DNA from: Thermoplasmata archaeon
Lineage (GTDB): Archaea > Thermoplasmatota > Thermoplasmata > Lutacidiplasmatales > UBA184
DNA length: 39,976 nucleotides
Reading direction: 5' to 3'
Assembly: GCA_021827405.1 (NCBI GenBank)
Contig: JAKAVY010000014.1
Coordinates: 1 to 39,976 of the forward strand
Part shown: in pieces, positions 7,386-15,661 of the stretch
Numbering within the stretch: position 1 is the first letter of the stretch
How the letters are laid out: each line of letters opens with the position of its first letter
Position numbers and translations under genes: made by a program
The notes under the pieces: generated by a model
The model's database searches: none
Seen by the model: the letters and a program-made list of their open reading frames with translations, nothing else
What the model was told of the DNA's origin: nothing

Positions 7386-9290
7386 GTGTCGACCCGCGCC
7401 CACCCCAAGGAGGGCCCCGCCCGGGGGCCGCTGGCCCGGGGCTACCCGGACCTGGAGGACTACGGGGTCATCGGGAACAACCGCACCGCGGTGCTGGTCG
7501 GCCTCGAGGGGTCGGTGGACTTCGCCGGCTTCCCCCGGTTCGACTCCCCTCCCACCTTCCTCGCCCTCTTGGACCGGGAGAAGGGGGGTCACTTCTTCCT
7601 GGGGGTCGAGACGCCGGGGGTCACGACCCGGCTCTCCTACGAGCCCGGGACCAATGTCCTCGAGCACACGTTCCAGGCCCCGGACGGGTCGGAGGCCGTC
7701 CTTCTGGACTTCTGCCCCGAGGTCGGTTCCGGGCATATCCTCATGTCCGAGATCCACCGGCGGATCTCGGTGCGGCGGGGGACGCTCTCCTTCCGTCTCT
7801 CCTTCCAGCCCCGGTTCGGCTACGCCCGGGAGGTGCCCACCTTCCAGGTGGACCGCTACGGGGCGCTGGCCCGGGCCCCGGCCGGGTCCGCCTCCCTCGC
7901 CACCTACCGCCCCCTGAGGATCGAAGGGGGCGGTGTGGAGGGCTCCTTCTCCCTCTCCGCGGGCCAGGAGGAGTGGTTCGTGTTCGCCCATGGTTCGGAG
8001 GTGGTGACCCCTCTCGAGGCCTTCCAGCCCGCCCAACGGCTGGAGAGCACCCTCCAGTACTGGCGGGCCTGGTCCGGCCGGTCCACCTACCACGGGCGCT
8101 GGCGAAGCGCCGTGGAACGCTCGTCCCTCCTCCTGAAGCTGCTGTTCTACCGGCCCACCGGGGCCATGGTCGCCGCGCCCACCACCTCCCTCCCGGAGGA
8201 CCCCGGAGGGGTCCGGAACTGGGACTACCGCTTCACCTGGATCCGGGACACGGCCCTGGCGGTCCGCTCCCTCTTCCGTCTGGGCTTCGAGGAGGAGGCG
8301 GTGGACTTCATCTACTGGCTGCTCACGCTCATCGTCCGGGACCGGGACCGGCTGAGGGTCCTCTATGACGTGGAGGGCCGGTCCCCCCCTCCCGAGATCG
8401 AGCTGACCCATCTGGAAGGCTACCGGGGCAGCCGTCCCATCCGGGTCGGGAACGCGGCCCACGAGCAGGTCCAGCACGACATGTTCGGGAACGTCCTGGA
8501 CGTGGCCAACCTGCTGGAGATCCACGGGGGCGTGGTCTCCGTGGACCTCTGGCGCGAGCTCCGGCACCTGGTGAACCGGGTGGTGGAGATCTGGGACCGG
8601 CCGGACCGGGGGATCTGGGAGGTCCGGGGCCCTCCCCGGCACTTCGTCTACTCCAAGGCCATGTGCTGGGTGGCCCTGGACCGGGCCATCAGCCTGGGCG
8701 GTCGCCTCGGCATGGTGGCAGACTACGCGACCTGGGAGCGGACGCGGGAGGCGGTCAAGGAGTCCGTCCTCACCCAAGGGCTCACGTCCGACGGGAAGGC
8801 GTTCGCCTGGTACTACGGCGCGGAGGGGGTCGACGCCTCGCTGCTCCGGCTCCCCGTGGTGGGGTTCATCTCCGCCCAGGACCCCCGGATGCAGGAGACC
8901 GTCCGGCGCGTGGAGTCCGAGCTCGTCCACGGCCCCCTGGTCTATCGCTACAAGCTCGATGATGGCCTCCCCGGGACCGAGGGGACCTTCCTCCCCTGCG
9001 CCTTCTGGCTGGTGGAGTACTATACCCTCAGGGGCGATCTCCAACGCGCCCGGACCCTTCTCGAGGAGCTCCTGAGCCGGTCGGGACCCTTGGGGCTCCT
9101 CCCGGAGGAGATGAGCCCCGACGGGAAGTTCCTGGGGAACTTCCCGCAGGCCTTAAGCCATCTGGCCCTGCTCCTGGCCACCACGAGGTTGAACGACGCG
9201 CTGGACCGGCGCCGGAGCGTCTCGCCGGTCTCCTCCCCGCCGGACCCCCCTAACCCCCACGGGGTGAGCGGGGCCTCCATCAACGGCTGA
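7386..9290 (+). CDS. Glycoside hydrolase family 15 protein (glucoamylase or trehalase type)
   Basis: Cytoplasmic inverting alpha-glucosidase-type enzyme. It opens with GYPDLEDYGVIGN, the archaeal-type GH15 beginning, followed by a beta-sandwich domain and an (alpha/alpha)6 barrel. Barrel hallmarks are RNWDYRFTWIRDTAL and EGTFLPCAFWLV; the Glu of the latter (E532 from this start) is the expected general base. No signal peptide is visible. GH15 proteins of Thermoplasma have been shown to act as trehalases, but the sequence alone does not separate trehalase from glucoamylase. I chose GTG 7386 because of the box at 7352-7360; an in-frame ATG at 7305 would add 27 residues of low-complexity sequence. 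Confidence 0.92.
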   Translation: MSTRAHPKEGPARGPLARGYPDLEDYGVIGNNRTAVLVGLEGSVDFAGFPRFDSPPTFLALLDREKGGHFFLGVETPGVTTRLSYEPGTNVLEHTFQAPDGSEAVLLDFCPEVGSGHILMSEIHRRISVRRGTLSFRLSFQPRFGYAREVPTFQVDRYGALARAPAGSASLATYRPLRIEGGGVEGSFSLSAGQEEWFVFAHGSEVVTPLEAFQPAQRLESTLQYWRAWSGRSTYHGRWRSAVERSSLLLKLLFYRPTGAMVAAPTTSLPEDPGGVRNWDYRFTWIRDTALAVRSLFRLGFEEEAVDFIYWLLTLIVRDRDRLRVLYDVEGRSPPPEIELTHLEGYRGSRPIRVGNAAHEQVQHDMFGNVLDVANLLEIHGGVVSVDLWRELRHLVNRVVEIWDRPDRGIWEVRGPPRHFVYSKAMCWVALDRAISLGGRLGMVADYATWERTREAVKESVLTQGLTSDGKAFAWYYGAEGVDASLLRLPVVGFISAQDPRMQETVRRVESELVHGPLVYRYKLDDGLPGTEGTFLPCAFWLVEYYTLRGDLQRARTLLEELLSRSGPLGLLPEEMSPDGKFLGNFPQALSHLALLLATTRLNDALDRRRSVSPVSSPPDPPNPHGVSGASING

Positions 9291-9385
9291 CCCCGCCGGT
9301 CCTCCGGGGCACCGCGACCTCCCGGCCCAAGGATGGCTCGAGTCCACCGAGGGTTTGAAGAACCCCTCCCCTGCGTCCTTCTCCC

Positions 9386-10252
9386 GTGACCGCGACCGCT
9401 CCGGACCTGATCCCCCTCGTGCCGCCGAAGGCCCAACCCCTGCCGATCGCCCCCGGGGAGGCTATCCCCCTGGAGCACCTCTCCCCTCACGACCTTGTCA
9501 CCTACTTCCGCTGCCCTCACGAGATGGAACTGCACCGTAGCCAGCACCTCTCCTGGCGTACCGGCGCGCCCCTTGCCCCCCGGACCCCCTCGGGCACGGT
9601 GCCGCTGTCGCACTCCCCCCTCTTCCCGCCTCCCGTGGGAGACCCCCGGCCGGTGCACGGACGGCTGGACGTGGGGCCCCAGGACACGCTCGTCTACCAG
9701 GACCCCGACGAACCCGCTCTCCCCTTCCTCTTCCCCGCGGAGAGGAGCCACGCCCACGCGTTCCTCCGGGACCACTCCGCCACCCTGGAGGACCGTGCCT
9801 GGGCGCTCAGCGGGCGACCGGATTACGTGGTCCGGCGGCCCGACGGCCACTTCTTCCCCGTGGAGTACAAGGAGACCCACCTCTTCGAGGACTACCCCCG
9901 GCACCACGGCCGCTTCTTCGACTTCCTCCAAGTGCTCGCGGAATGCCGGCTGGTGGAGGCCACCTGGGGGGTCGCCCCCGTCAGCGGCCTGGTCTATTAC
10001 GGCGACAGCTCGGGGGGAGGAGAGCGGGAGGGGTGGGTGGAGGTCCCCTACACGGGGGCTCCCCGGGCCTGGCTCCAGACCGCCCTCCAGCTCATCCGAG
10101 CGGACCCGGTGCGCGCCCCGGTCCCTCAGGAGGGGAACTGTGGTCACTGCGAACCGAACCGGGACGGCCTCTGCGCGTATCCCAAGGTCCGGTTCGAGGA
10201 CGTGCATCCCAGCCACCGGGGAGAGGTCCCCCGGGCGCGCCGGTTCTACTGA
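9386..10252 (+). CDS. Cas4-like PD-(D/E)XK nuclease with iron-sulfur cysteines
   Basis: Likely 4Fe-4S-dependent DNA exonuclease of the Cas4/RecB-like family. Visible motifs are C43 in YFRCPHE, D146 in GRPDY, E160 and K162 in PVEYKE, then LQVLAECRL as the QxxxY-like helix. C252, C255 and C263 (CGHCEPNRDGLC) complete the N-terminal-one plus C-terminal-three cysteine pattern. No CRISPR array or other cas gene is in the window, so this is a stand-alone copy, perhaps for repair or for processing incoming DNA (inference). The proline-rich first 27 residues are not conserved in character. Start is GTG 9386, with a TATA-like GTTTGAAG at 9353-9360 about 29 bases upstream, again a leaderless arrangement. 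Confidence 0.85.
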   Translation: MTATAPDLIPLVPPKAQPLPIAPGEAIPLEHLSPHDLVTYFRCPHEMELHRSQHLSWRTGAPLAPRTPSGTVPLSHSPLFPPPVGDPRPVHGRLDVGPQDTLVYQDPDEPALPFLFPAERSHAHAFLRDHSATLEDRAWALSGRPDYVVRRPDGHFFPVEYKETHLFEDYPRHHGRFFDFLQVLAECRLVEATWGVAPVSGLVYYGDSSGGGEREGWVEVPYTGAPRAWLQTALQLIRADPVRAPVPQEGNCGHCEPNRDGLCAYPKVRFEDVHPSHRGEVPRARRFY

Positions 10253-10438
10253 GGGACGGGAAAAGGGCGCCCGGAAGGCGGGGCGGGCGAAGGAGACCGC
10301 GGCCGCCCCCCCGACCCCTCCGGGCCGCGCGGGGCCGGTCCCTGTCGTTCGGCGCCCGATCGGGGAGGCCCGCGGGGCATGGCCGACCGGTCCGCCGGGC
10401 CGGGCTTGCGGTAGCGCTCCCCGCCCCCCCCAAGGGAG

Positions 10439-10447
10439 AACTAATAC
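10439..10447 (+). promoter_or_regulatory. TATA-like box for the VOC-family gene
   Basis: AACTAATAC is centred about 26 bases before ATG 10469, the standard leaderless archaeal spacing. Its good quality suggests that the interrupted gene downstream is, or recently was, expressed. Confidence 0.55.
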
Positions 10448-10468
10448 CACCGCGCCACTCCGCCGCCC

Positions 10469-10897
10469 ATGCGACCACGGGTCAATGTCCTCACGCTTGG
10501 GGTGGACGACCTGGCCCGCAGCCTTCGGTTCTACCGGGAGGGCCAGGGCCTGGTCTCGGAAGGCATCGTCGGCACCCAGTACGAGCATGGCGCGGTGGCC
10601 TTCTTCCCGCTGAGAGGGGGACTCATCCTCGCCCTCTACCCGCGCAAGGAGATCGCCTGGGATGCCCAGGTCCCGTAGGGCCCGAGAAGCCCGACCGAGC
10701 TTACCGTCGCCCACAATGTCAACAGCCCGGGGGAGGTGGACGAACTGATGGGACAAGCGTTGCGGGCCGGGGCCCGGATCACGAAGCCCGCGGGAACCAC
10801 CTTCTGGGGAGGGTACGCCGGGTATTTCCAGGACCCGGATGGGCACTTGTGGGAAGTGGCGTGGAACCCCCAACTTCCGGTCGAGGAAGGTCCGTAG
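10469..10897 (+). pseudogene. VOC-family (glyoxalase/dioxygenase-like) gene with in-frame TAG
   Basis: Codons 1-69 encode the first half of a VOC domain (NVLTLGVDDLARSLRFY, then AVAFFPLRGGLILALYPR). TAG at 10676-10678 interrupts it, but the same frame continues straight on to TAG 10895-10897. The second half is fully recognisable: ELTVAHNVNSPGEVDELM and GGYAGYFQDPDGHLWEVAW. Read through, the product would be 142 residues, normal for the family. The stop falls in a poorly conserved loop. No frameshift is needed. Possible explanations are a recent nonsense mutation, a base-call error, or a TAG sense codon. The substrate of this VOC subgroup is unknown to me. Confidence 0.8.
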
Positions 10898-11079
10898 GCC
10901 CGAGCCCGGGACCTCAACCGGACCGGTGGGGTCGTGGCCGCGTCCCCCACGCCTGCGTTGGGCAGGATCGTGGCACCCTCCGGACCGTCGAAGAGACTCG
11001 ATCATCGAGACGGGGCAAGCCCCTGCCCCCGGGGATGGACGTAGCTTCAAGAGCGACCGGCCCGATCCCCCTCCCTCGA

Positions 11080-11148
11080 CCCGGACGATCCGGGACGGAG
11101 GGAGAGAGGTTCTCCTGAGGTTCCCCGCGCGCGCCGGGATCGTCCGGG
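11080..11148 (+). promoter_or_regulatory. Long inverted repeat in the leader of the gene at 11166
   Basis: CCCGGACGATCC at 11080-11091 is exactly complementary to GGATCGTCCGGG at 11137-11148, with a 45-base loop. The right arm ends ten bases before a GGAGGA Shine-Dalgarno-like sequence at 11156-11161. In RNA this 12-bp stem would place a structured element just before the ribosome-binding site. As DNA it could be a pair of protein sites. Confidence 0.45.
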
Positions 11149-11165
11149 GAGGACACCGGAGGAAC

Positions 11166-11594
11166 ATGGTCGCCCCTAGGGAACCGAGCTCCGGGGCGAG
11201 CCGGGTGGCAGAACGGTTCCAGGAGGCCTGTTCCCAGGCCCTCAACGACCCTTCCTTCGAGGGTGTCTACCTGAGCCCGTTGTGGGACCTTCCCGCGCCC
11301 CCGGGGATCGTCGCCTGGAAGCGCTCCGTCCTCCGGCGGAGGGCGGGGGGCGGGGCGGAACCCTGGGGCCATCTCTTCCTCGTCGAGGAGCCCCGTCCGG
11401 GAGGGTTCGCGCTCGAGGAGCTCCACGACACCCCCACGTTCTCCCATCTGCGCTCCCTCCCGTTGGAGGGGCCCTGGGCGCTGGAAGCCGGCCCGCCGGC
11501 CGTCTGGCTGCTCCTCCGGGCGCGGGACGAACGGACCCGGACCCCGCTCTCGGCCTTCGCCAGCGCGCTCCGGGCGCTCTGGCCCCGCTCCTGA
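11166..11594 (+). CDS. Uncharacterised 142-residue protein
   Basis: I do not recognise a family. The protein has an amphipathic N-terminal helix (SRVAERFQEACSQALND), a central WDLPAPPGIVAWKRSVL segment and a C-terminal LSAFASALRALWPRS. There are no cysteines in a metal pattern, no signal peptide and no membrane helix, so it is probably a small soluble protein. ATG 11166 was chosen because GGAGGA lies five bases upstream, an unusually good ribosome-binding site for this window. The frame is open further upstream but that part is proline/arginine-rich and looks non-coding. It converges on the aminotransferase gene, 29 bases apart. Confidence 0.65.
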   Translation: MVAPREPSSGASRVAERFQEACSQALNDPSFEGVYLSPLWDLPAPPGIVAWKRSVLRRRAGGGAEPWGHLFLVEEPRPGGFALEELHDTPTFSHLRSLPLEGPWALEAGPPAVWLLLRARDERTRTPLSAFASALRALWPRS

Positions 11595-11623
11595 CGTCCC
11601 GGGGTCCTGCCAGGAAGGGGCGG

Positions 11624-12547
11624 TCAGCCCACGAAGGTGAGCCAGGACCGGTACCGGGGGTCCCGGCCGTGAATCGCGTCGTCGTAGAGCTTCTGGAGGC
11701 GGTGGGTCACCGGGTAATCGCCGGAGCCGATGGGCCGCCCGTCGACCTCCCGGATCGGAGTGAGTCCCACCGCCGTCCCGCTGAAGAAGACCTCGTCCGC
11801 GGTGAAGAGCTCCTCCCGGGTGAAGTCCGTCCGTTGGAAGCGGATCCCCTCGTCCCGGGCGAAGCGGATGAGGGAGTCCCGGGTGATCCCCCGAAGGATC
11901 CCGGAGCTCGCCGGGGGCGTGGAGAGGACCCCGTCCTTCACCCGGAAGATGTTCTCCCCCGGCCCCTCGGCCACCATGCCGGCGGCGTTCAGCAATATCG
12001 CCTCGTCGTAGCCCGCCGCACTGGCCTGCATCTTCGCGAGCGCGCTGTTCGCGTAGTTGGCCGCGCACTTGGCCTGGGGAGGGAGGGCCCGGCTGTCGAT
12101 GCGCGTCCAGTTGGAGACCGTGGCCCGTACCCCCTTCTGGGCGCTCTGCTCCCCCAGGTAGGCCCCCCACTCCCAGAGGGCCATGGCCACCGAGATGGGG
12201 CTCCGGGTGGGGTCGAGCCCCATCTCCCCGTAGCCGGAGAAGGCCAGCGGGCGAAGATAGCTGTCCGTGACCCCGTTGATGCGGACGAGCTCCTTGGCCA
12301 CCTCCCGGAGCTGGGACGGGGAGTACGGGAGCGGCATCCGGTAGATCTTCGCGCTGTTCTCGAAGCGGGTCAGGTGCTCCGGGAGGCGGAAGATCGCGGT
12401 CCCCTGGGGGGTACCGTGGGAGCGGATGCCCTCGAAGATGGCGTAGCCGTAATGGAGCCCGTGGGTGAGGACGTGGACCCGGGCCTCGCCCCAGTCCACG
12501 AACTTCCCGTCCAGCCAGATCTTCGAAAGGGGCTTGATCCCGACCAT
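11624..12547 (-). CDS. ilvE: Branched-chain amino acid aminotransferase (class IV PLP enzyme)
   Basis: Transfers the amino group between Leu/Ile/Val and 2-oxoglutarate. The fold-type IV signature is clear: IWLDGKFVDWGEARVHVLTH and YGYAIFEGIR near the N-terminus, the PLP lysine in LPPQAKCAANYANS, the phosphate/PLP contact EGPGENIF, and FSGTAVGLTPIREVDGR near the end. At 307 residues it has normal length. A TTG at 12589 would add 14 residues, but ATG 12547 has a TATA-like box (12571-12578) at leaderless distance and is preferred. The gene is divergent from the 2-oxoacid:ferredoxin oxidoreductase operon. A D-amino-acid or 4-amino-4-deoxychorismate activity is possible in class IV, but the EGPGENIF form favours IlvE. 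Confidence 0.93.
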   Translation of the reverse strand: MVGIKPLSKIWLDGKFVDWGEARVHVLTHGLHYGYAIFEGIRSHGTPQGTAIFRLPEHLTRFENSAKIYRMPLPYSPSQLREVAKELVRINGVTDSYLRPLAFSGYGEMGLDPTRSPISVAMALWEWGAYLGEQSAQKGVRATVSNWTRIDSRALPPQAKCAANYANSALAKMQASAAGYDEAILLNAAGMVAEGPGENIFRVKDGVLSTPPASSGILRGITRDSLIRFARDEGIRFQRTDFTREELFTADEVFFSGTAVGLTPIREVDGRPIGSGDYPVTHRLQKLYDDAIHGRDPRYRSWLTFVG

Positions 12548-12570
12548 GGACGGGGTAGGCCAAGCCTCGG

Positions 12571-12578
12571 GATTAAGG
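12571..12578 (-). promoter_or_regulatory. TATA-like box for ilvE
   Basis: Read on the minus strand, CCTTAATC is centred about 27 bases before ATG 12547. This is the typical leaderless spacing and decides the start of the aminotransferase. Confidence 0.55.
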
Positions 12579-12606
12579 GCGTCGGTCAAGCGCCGTTTAC
12601 GGGCGG

Positions 12607-12613
12607 TATAAGC
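12607..12613 (+). promoter_or_regulatory. TATA-like box for the oxidoreductase operon
   Basis: GTATAAG is centred about 36 bases before ATG 12646, which would give a short leader of about ten bases including the Shine-Dalgarno-like GAGG. The sequence read on the other strand (CTTATAC) could also serve the TTG start at 12589 of ilvE. Confidence 0.5.
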
Positions 12614-12645
12614 CCCTCCCGGACGGTCGCAGGCTCCGAGGAACC

Positions 12646-13500
12646 ATGTTGGAGATCCGCTTCCACGGCCGGGGAGGGCAAGGGGCCGTGGTGGCCTCCG
12701 AGCTTCTGGCCCAGGCCGTCTTCTTCGATGGCAAGGTGGCGCAGAGCTTCCCGTTCTTCGGGGTGGAGCGGCGGGGCGCCCCGGTCACGGCGTTCACCCG
12801 GATCGATGACCACCCGATCGAACTTAGGAGCTTCATCGAGCACCCGGACGTGGTGGTGGTGCTGGACCCCGGTCTGCTGAGGGACACCCCGGTCACGGGG
12901 GGTCTCAAGCCGGGAGGCCTCCTCTTGGTGAACTCTCCCCAGGCGCCGGGGGCGTTCTCCCTTCCCCAGGGAGGCACCCTCGCCACCGTGGACGCGACCC
13001 GGATCGCCGTGGGACGTAAGGTGGGGACCGCCACCATGCCCGTGGTCAACACGGCCATGCTGGGAGCGCTCGCCCGGGTCACCGGGGCCTTCACCGAGGC
13101 CTCCCTGGAGCGGGCCATCGTCGCCTTCGTCCCCTCCCATCCCGAAGAGAACCGCGCCGCGGCCCGGGACGGCGCGGAGTCCGTCCGCATGGAACCGGTC
13201 GCCCCGTCCTCCCGGCCTTCTCCCCCGTCGGAGGAGGCCGCTCCCCTTCCTTTCCCGGAGGGGCCGGTGGCCAGCCTGCCGAGCAACATCCTGCACACCT
13301 CGTCCTGGCGTACGCTCCGACCGGTCATTGACCGGGACCGTTGCACCCGGTGCAACTTCTGCTGGGAGTTCTGCCCCGACGACGCCTTCGACTTCGATGC
13401 CGAAGGGTTCCCGGTGGTGAAACTCCTCTATTGCAAGGGCTGCGGGATCTGTGCCACGGAGTGTCCTCCCGATGCCATCCAGATGGTGACGGAGGCGTGA
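12646..13500 (+). CDS. porG: 2-oxoacid:ferredoxin oxidoreductase, fused gamma and delta subunits
   Basis: Residues 1-180 are the gamma (catalytic-partner) domain, starting RFHGRGGQGAVVASELLA, with FFGVERRGAPV and VNTAMLGALAR. A linker rich in proline and serine (about 183-215) joins a delta-type ferredoxin domain with two 4Fe-4S motifs, CTRCNFCWEFCP and CKGCGICATECP. In many archaea these are two separate genes; the fusion keeps the electron-transfer module attached to the enzyme. It begins the operon gamma-delta, alpha, beta and lies nine bases before the alpha gene. Pyruvate or branched 2-oxo acids are possible substrates. The divergent aminotransferase makes 2-oxoisovalerate-type substrates attractive (inference). 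Confidence 0.93.
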   Translation: MLEIRFHGRGGQGAVVASELLAQAVFFDGKVAQSFPFFGVERRGAPVTAFTRIDDHPIELRSFIEHPDVVVVLDPGLLRDTPVTGGLKPGGLLLVNSPQAPGAFSLPQGGTLATVDATRIAVGRKVGTATMPVVNTAMLGALARVTGAFTEASLERAIVAFVPSHPEENRAAARDGAESVRMEPVAPSSRPSPPSEEAAPLPFPEGPVASLPSNILHTSSWRTLRPVIDRDRCTRCNFCWEFCPDDAFDFDAEGFPVVKLLYCKGCGICATECPPDAIQMVTEA

Positions 13501-13509
13501 GGTACGACC

Positions 13510-14694
13510 ATGGGGTTCAAGGTGCTCTCCGGCAACGGCGCGCAGGCGGAAGCGGCCCGGCTCGCCCGGGTCCAGGTCATCGCGGCCTACCCCATCACTC
13601 CGCAGACCACGATCGTGGAGGCGCTGGCGGACATGGTCGCCTCCGGCGAGCTCAAAGCCCAGTACGTCAAGGTGGAGTCGGAGCACTCGGCCCTCCAGGT
13701 CTGCTTGAGCGCGGCGGCCCTGGGAGCGCGGACCTACTCCGCCACCTCCAGCCAGGGGCTCCTGCTCATGCACGAACTGCTGCACTGGGCCTCCGGCCAG
13801 CGGACCCCCATGGTCCTGGGGGTGGTGAACCGGGCCGTGGCCCCTCCCTGGAACATCGGCGCGGACCACGCGGACACCATGTCCCAGCGGGACACGGGCT
13901 GGATCCAGTTCTACCCGGAAAGCAACCAGGAGGTCCTGGACACCGTGCTCACGGCCTACCGGCTGGTGGAGGACCCGGAGATCCGGCTTCCCGCCATGGT
14001 GACCGAGGACGCCTTCTACCTCTCCCACACCTTCGAGCCGGTCGACGTGCCGGACCCCAAGGTCGTGGACACGTTCCTTCCCCCCAAGGACGCCCGGGCC
14101 ATCCTCCGCCCCGGGGTGGTCTCCCGTCTGGGGAGCTTCACCGGGCCCGACCACTACGTGGACTTCCGCCACCAGGTGGCCGAGGCGATGGACCGGGTCC
14201 TGCCGAAGCTCCAGGAGGTGGAGTCCGAGTACGCCCGTCGCTCCGGCCGCGACCTGGGGGGGCCGCTGGTGGGCTATCGGACCGAGGACGCCGACGCGGT
14301 GCTCCTCACCCTGGGGACCATAAGCACCACCGCCCGGGGGGTGGTCGACGAGCTGCGCTCGTCGGGCCAGAAGGTGGGGATGGCGAAGCTGAGGGTGTTC
14401 CGGCCTTTCCCGGTGGAGGCGGTCCGCGCGCTGGCCCGGGACGTAAGCCGCCTGGGCGTGCTCGACCGGTCGTTCACCTTCGGGTCCTCCGGTCCCGCGG
14501 CCTCGGAGGTCCGTTCCGCCCTCTACGGGGTCCCCTCCCCTCCCTCCGTCACGAGCTTCCTGGCCGGCATCGGGGGGCGGGATGTGGGCCCCAAGGACCT
14601 GCACCGGGTCTTCCAGGCGTTGCTCTCCTCCCGATCCACCGGCCCCCGGTGGATGGACCTGGAGACCGATGGGGGGGTGGTCGTCCATGGCTAA
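13510..14694 (+). CDS. porA: 2-oxoacid:ferredoxin oxidoreductase, alpha subunit
   Basis: The alpha subunit carries the substrate and part of the thiamine pyrophosphate site of the enzyme that makes acyl-CoA, CO2 and reduced ferredoxin. Visible family features: AAYPITPQTTIVEAL near residue 30, VESEHSALQVCLSAAALGARTYSATSSQGLLLMHELL, and a transketolase-C-like end (KVGMAKLRVFRPFP, VLDRSFTFGSSGP). The length of 394 residues is normal for a four-subunit enzyme. A GAGGT Shine-Dalgarno-like sequence lies shortly before ATG 13510. Its stop codon overlaps the start of the beta gene by eight bases, indicating coupled translation. Confidence 0.93.
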   Translation: MGFKVLSGNGAQAEAARLARVQVIAAYPITPQTTIVEALADMVASGELKAQYVKVESEHSALQVCLSAAALGARTYSATSSQGLLLMHELLHWASGQRTPMVLGVVNRAVAPPWNIGADHADTMSQRDTGWIQFYPESNQEVLDTVLTAYRLVEDPEIRLPAMVTEDAFYLSHTFEPVDVPDPKVVDTFLPPKDARAILRPGVVSRLGSFTGPDHYVDFRHQVAEAMDRVLPKLQEVESEYARRSGRDLGGPLVGYRTEDADAVLLTLGTISTTARGVVDELRSSGQKVGMAKLRVFRPFPVEAVRALARDVSRLGVLDRSFTFGSSGPAASEVRSALYGVPSPPSVTSFLAGIGGRDVGPKDLHRVFQALLSSRSTGPRWMDLETDGGVVVHG

Positions 14695-15646
14695 GCTCAC
14701 CATCCCCCGGGAGGAGCTCATGTACTCCGGCCACGCGGCCTGCCCGGGGTGCGGTCCGGCGTTGGCCATGCGGTTCCTGTTGAAGGGCCTGGGACCGCGG
14801 ACCGTGGTCTCGGTGCCCGCCTCCTGCTGGAGCGTGATCGCCACCCCGTACCCCACCACCGCCCTGGGGGTGGGGATGCTGGACAACGCCATCGAGGCGA
14901 CCGGCGCCTCCATCTCCGGGCTGCGGGCCGCGGCCGACGCGCTGGGTCTGGAGGACCTCAACGTGGTCGGGTTCGCTGGGGATGGGGGGACCGCGGACAT
15001 CGGGCTGCAGTCGCTGAGCGGGATGCTGGAGCGACGGACGGACGCCCTCTACGTGATGTACGACAACGAGGCGTACATGAACACCGGGGTCCAGCGCAGC
15101 AGCGCCACCCCCCAGGGGGCCTGGACCACCACCACACCGGTGGCCGGGGAGGCCCGGGGGAAGCTCGAGCCGAAGAAGGACATCATGGCCATCGTCCTGG
15201 CGCATCACCCCGTCTACGCGGCCACGCTGAACCCCAGCTTCCCGGAGGACTTCGTCCGGAAGGTGGAGAGGGCCCGAGGGATGAGGGGGCCTCGCTTCTT
15301 CCACGTGTACGCGGCCTGTCCCCCCGGGTGGCGCTACGACTCCGACCAGACCATCGAGCTGGGAAAGCTGGCCACGTACACCGGTATCTTCCCGCTCTAC
15401 GAGGTAGAGAACGGTCAGCTCCGGATCACCCGGCGGATGGGGCAGCTCAAACCGGTGGAGGACTACCTCGCGGCCCAGGGCCGGTTCCGGCACTTCAGCC
15501 CGGAGGAGGTCCGCCAGGTGAAGGAGCAGGCCGAGGCCCGCTGGGCCGACCTGCTGGCCCGGGAGAAGGCGACGAGTACGCCGGCCCCGGTGCGGGAGGT
15601 CCCCCCGGCCGGGGCCCCGGCCCCGCGACCTTCGGCCACGACGTGA
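14687..15646 (+). CDS. porB: 2-oxoacid:ferredoxin oxidoreductase, beta subunit (TPP and Fe-S binding)
   Basis: Binds thiamine pyrophosphate and one 4Fe-4S cluster. CPGCGPALAMRFLLKGLG supplies the first cysteine pair, ASCWSVI a third and YAACPPGW a fourth. The TPP motif is GFAGDGGTADIG followed by YVMYDNEAYMNTG. Residues SSATPQGAWTTTTP follow as in archaeal PorB/VorB. The last 25 residues are a proline-rich tail (TSTPAPV, APAPRPS) not typical of the core enzyme. The gene begins inside the alpha gene and ends 15 bases before the UspA gene. Confidence 0.93.
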   Translation: MAKLTIPREELMYSGHAACPGCGPALAMRFLLKGLGPRTVVSVPASCWSVIATPYPTTALGVGMLDNAIEATGASISGLRAAADALGLEDLNVVGFAGDGGTADIGLQSLSGMLERRTDALYVMYDNEAYMNTGVQRSSATPQGAWTTTTPVAGEARGKLEPKKDIMAIVLAHHPVYAATLNPSFPEDFVRKVERARGMRGPRFFHVYAACPPGWRYDSDQTIELGKLATYTGIFPLYEVENGQLRITRRMGQLKPVEDYLAAQGRFRHFSPEEVRQVKEQAEARWADLLAREKATSTPAPVREVPPAGAPAPRPSATT

Positions 15647-15661
15647 GCCTTGGGGGGGGAC

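Noticed and set aside
9386-10252. Possible CRISPR-Cas locus around the Cas4-like gene
   Set aside because: No array of direct repeats and no cas1, cas2 or effector gene was found in the window.
7191-11245. Two long minus-strand frames (617 and 741 codons) opposite the GH15 and Cas4-like genes
   Set aside because: Shadow composition, no motifs; the plus-strand genes are unambiguous.
12586-15000. Minus-strand open frame of about 800 codons antisense to the oxidoreductase genes
   Set aside because: It is rich in Gly, Arg, His and Pro with no motif, and the plus strand here encodes three clearly conserved enzyme subunits. Long antisense frames are expected in GC-rich DNA.
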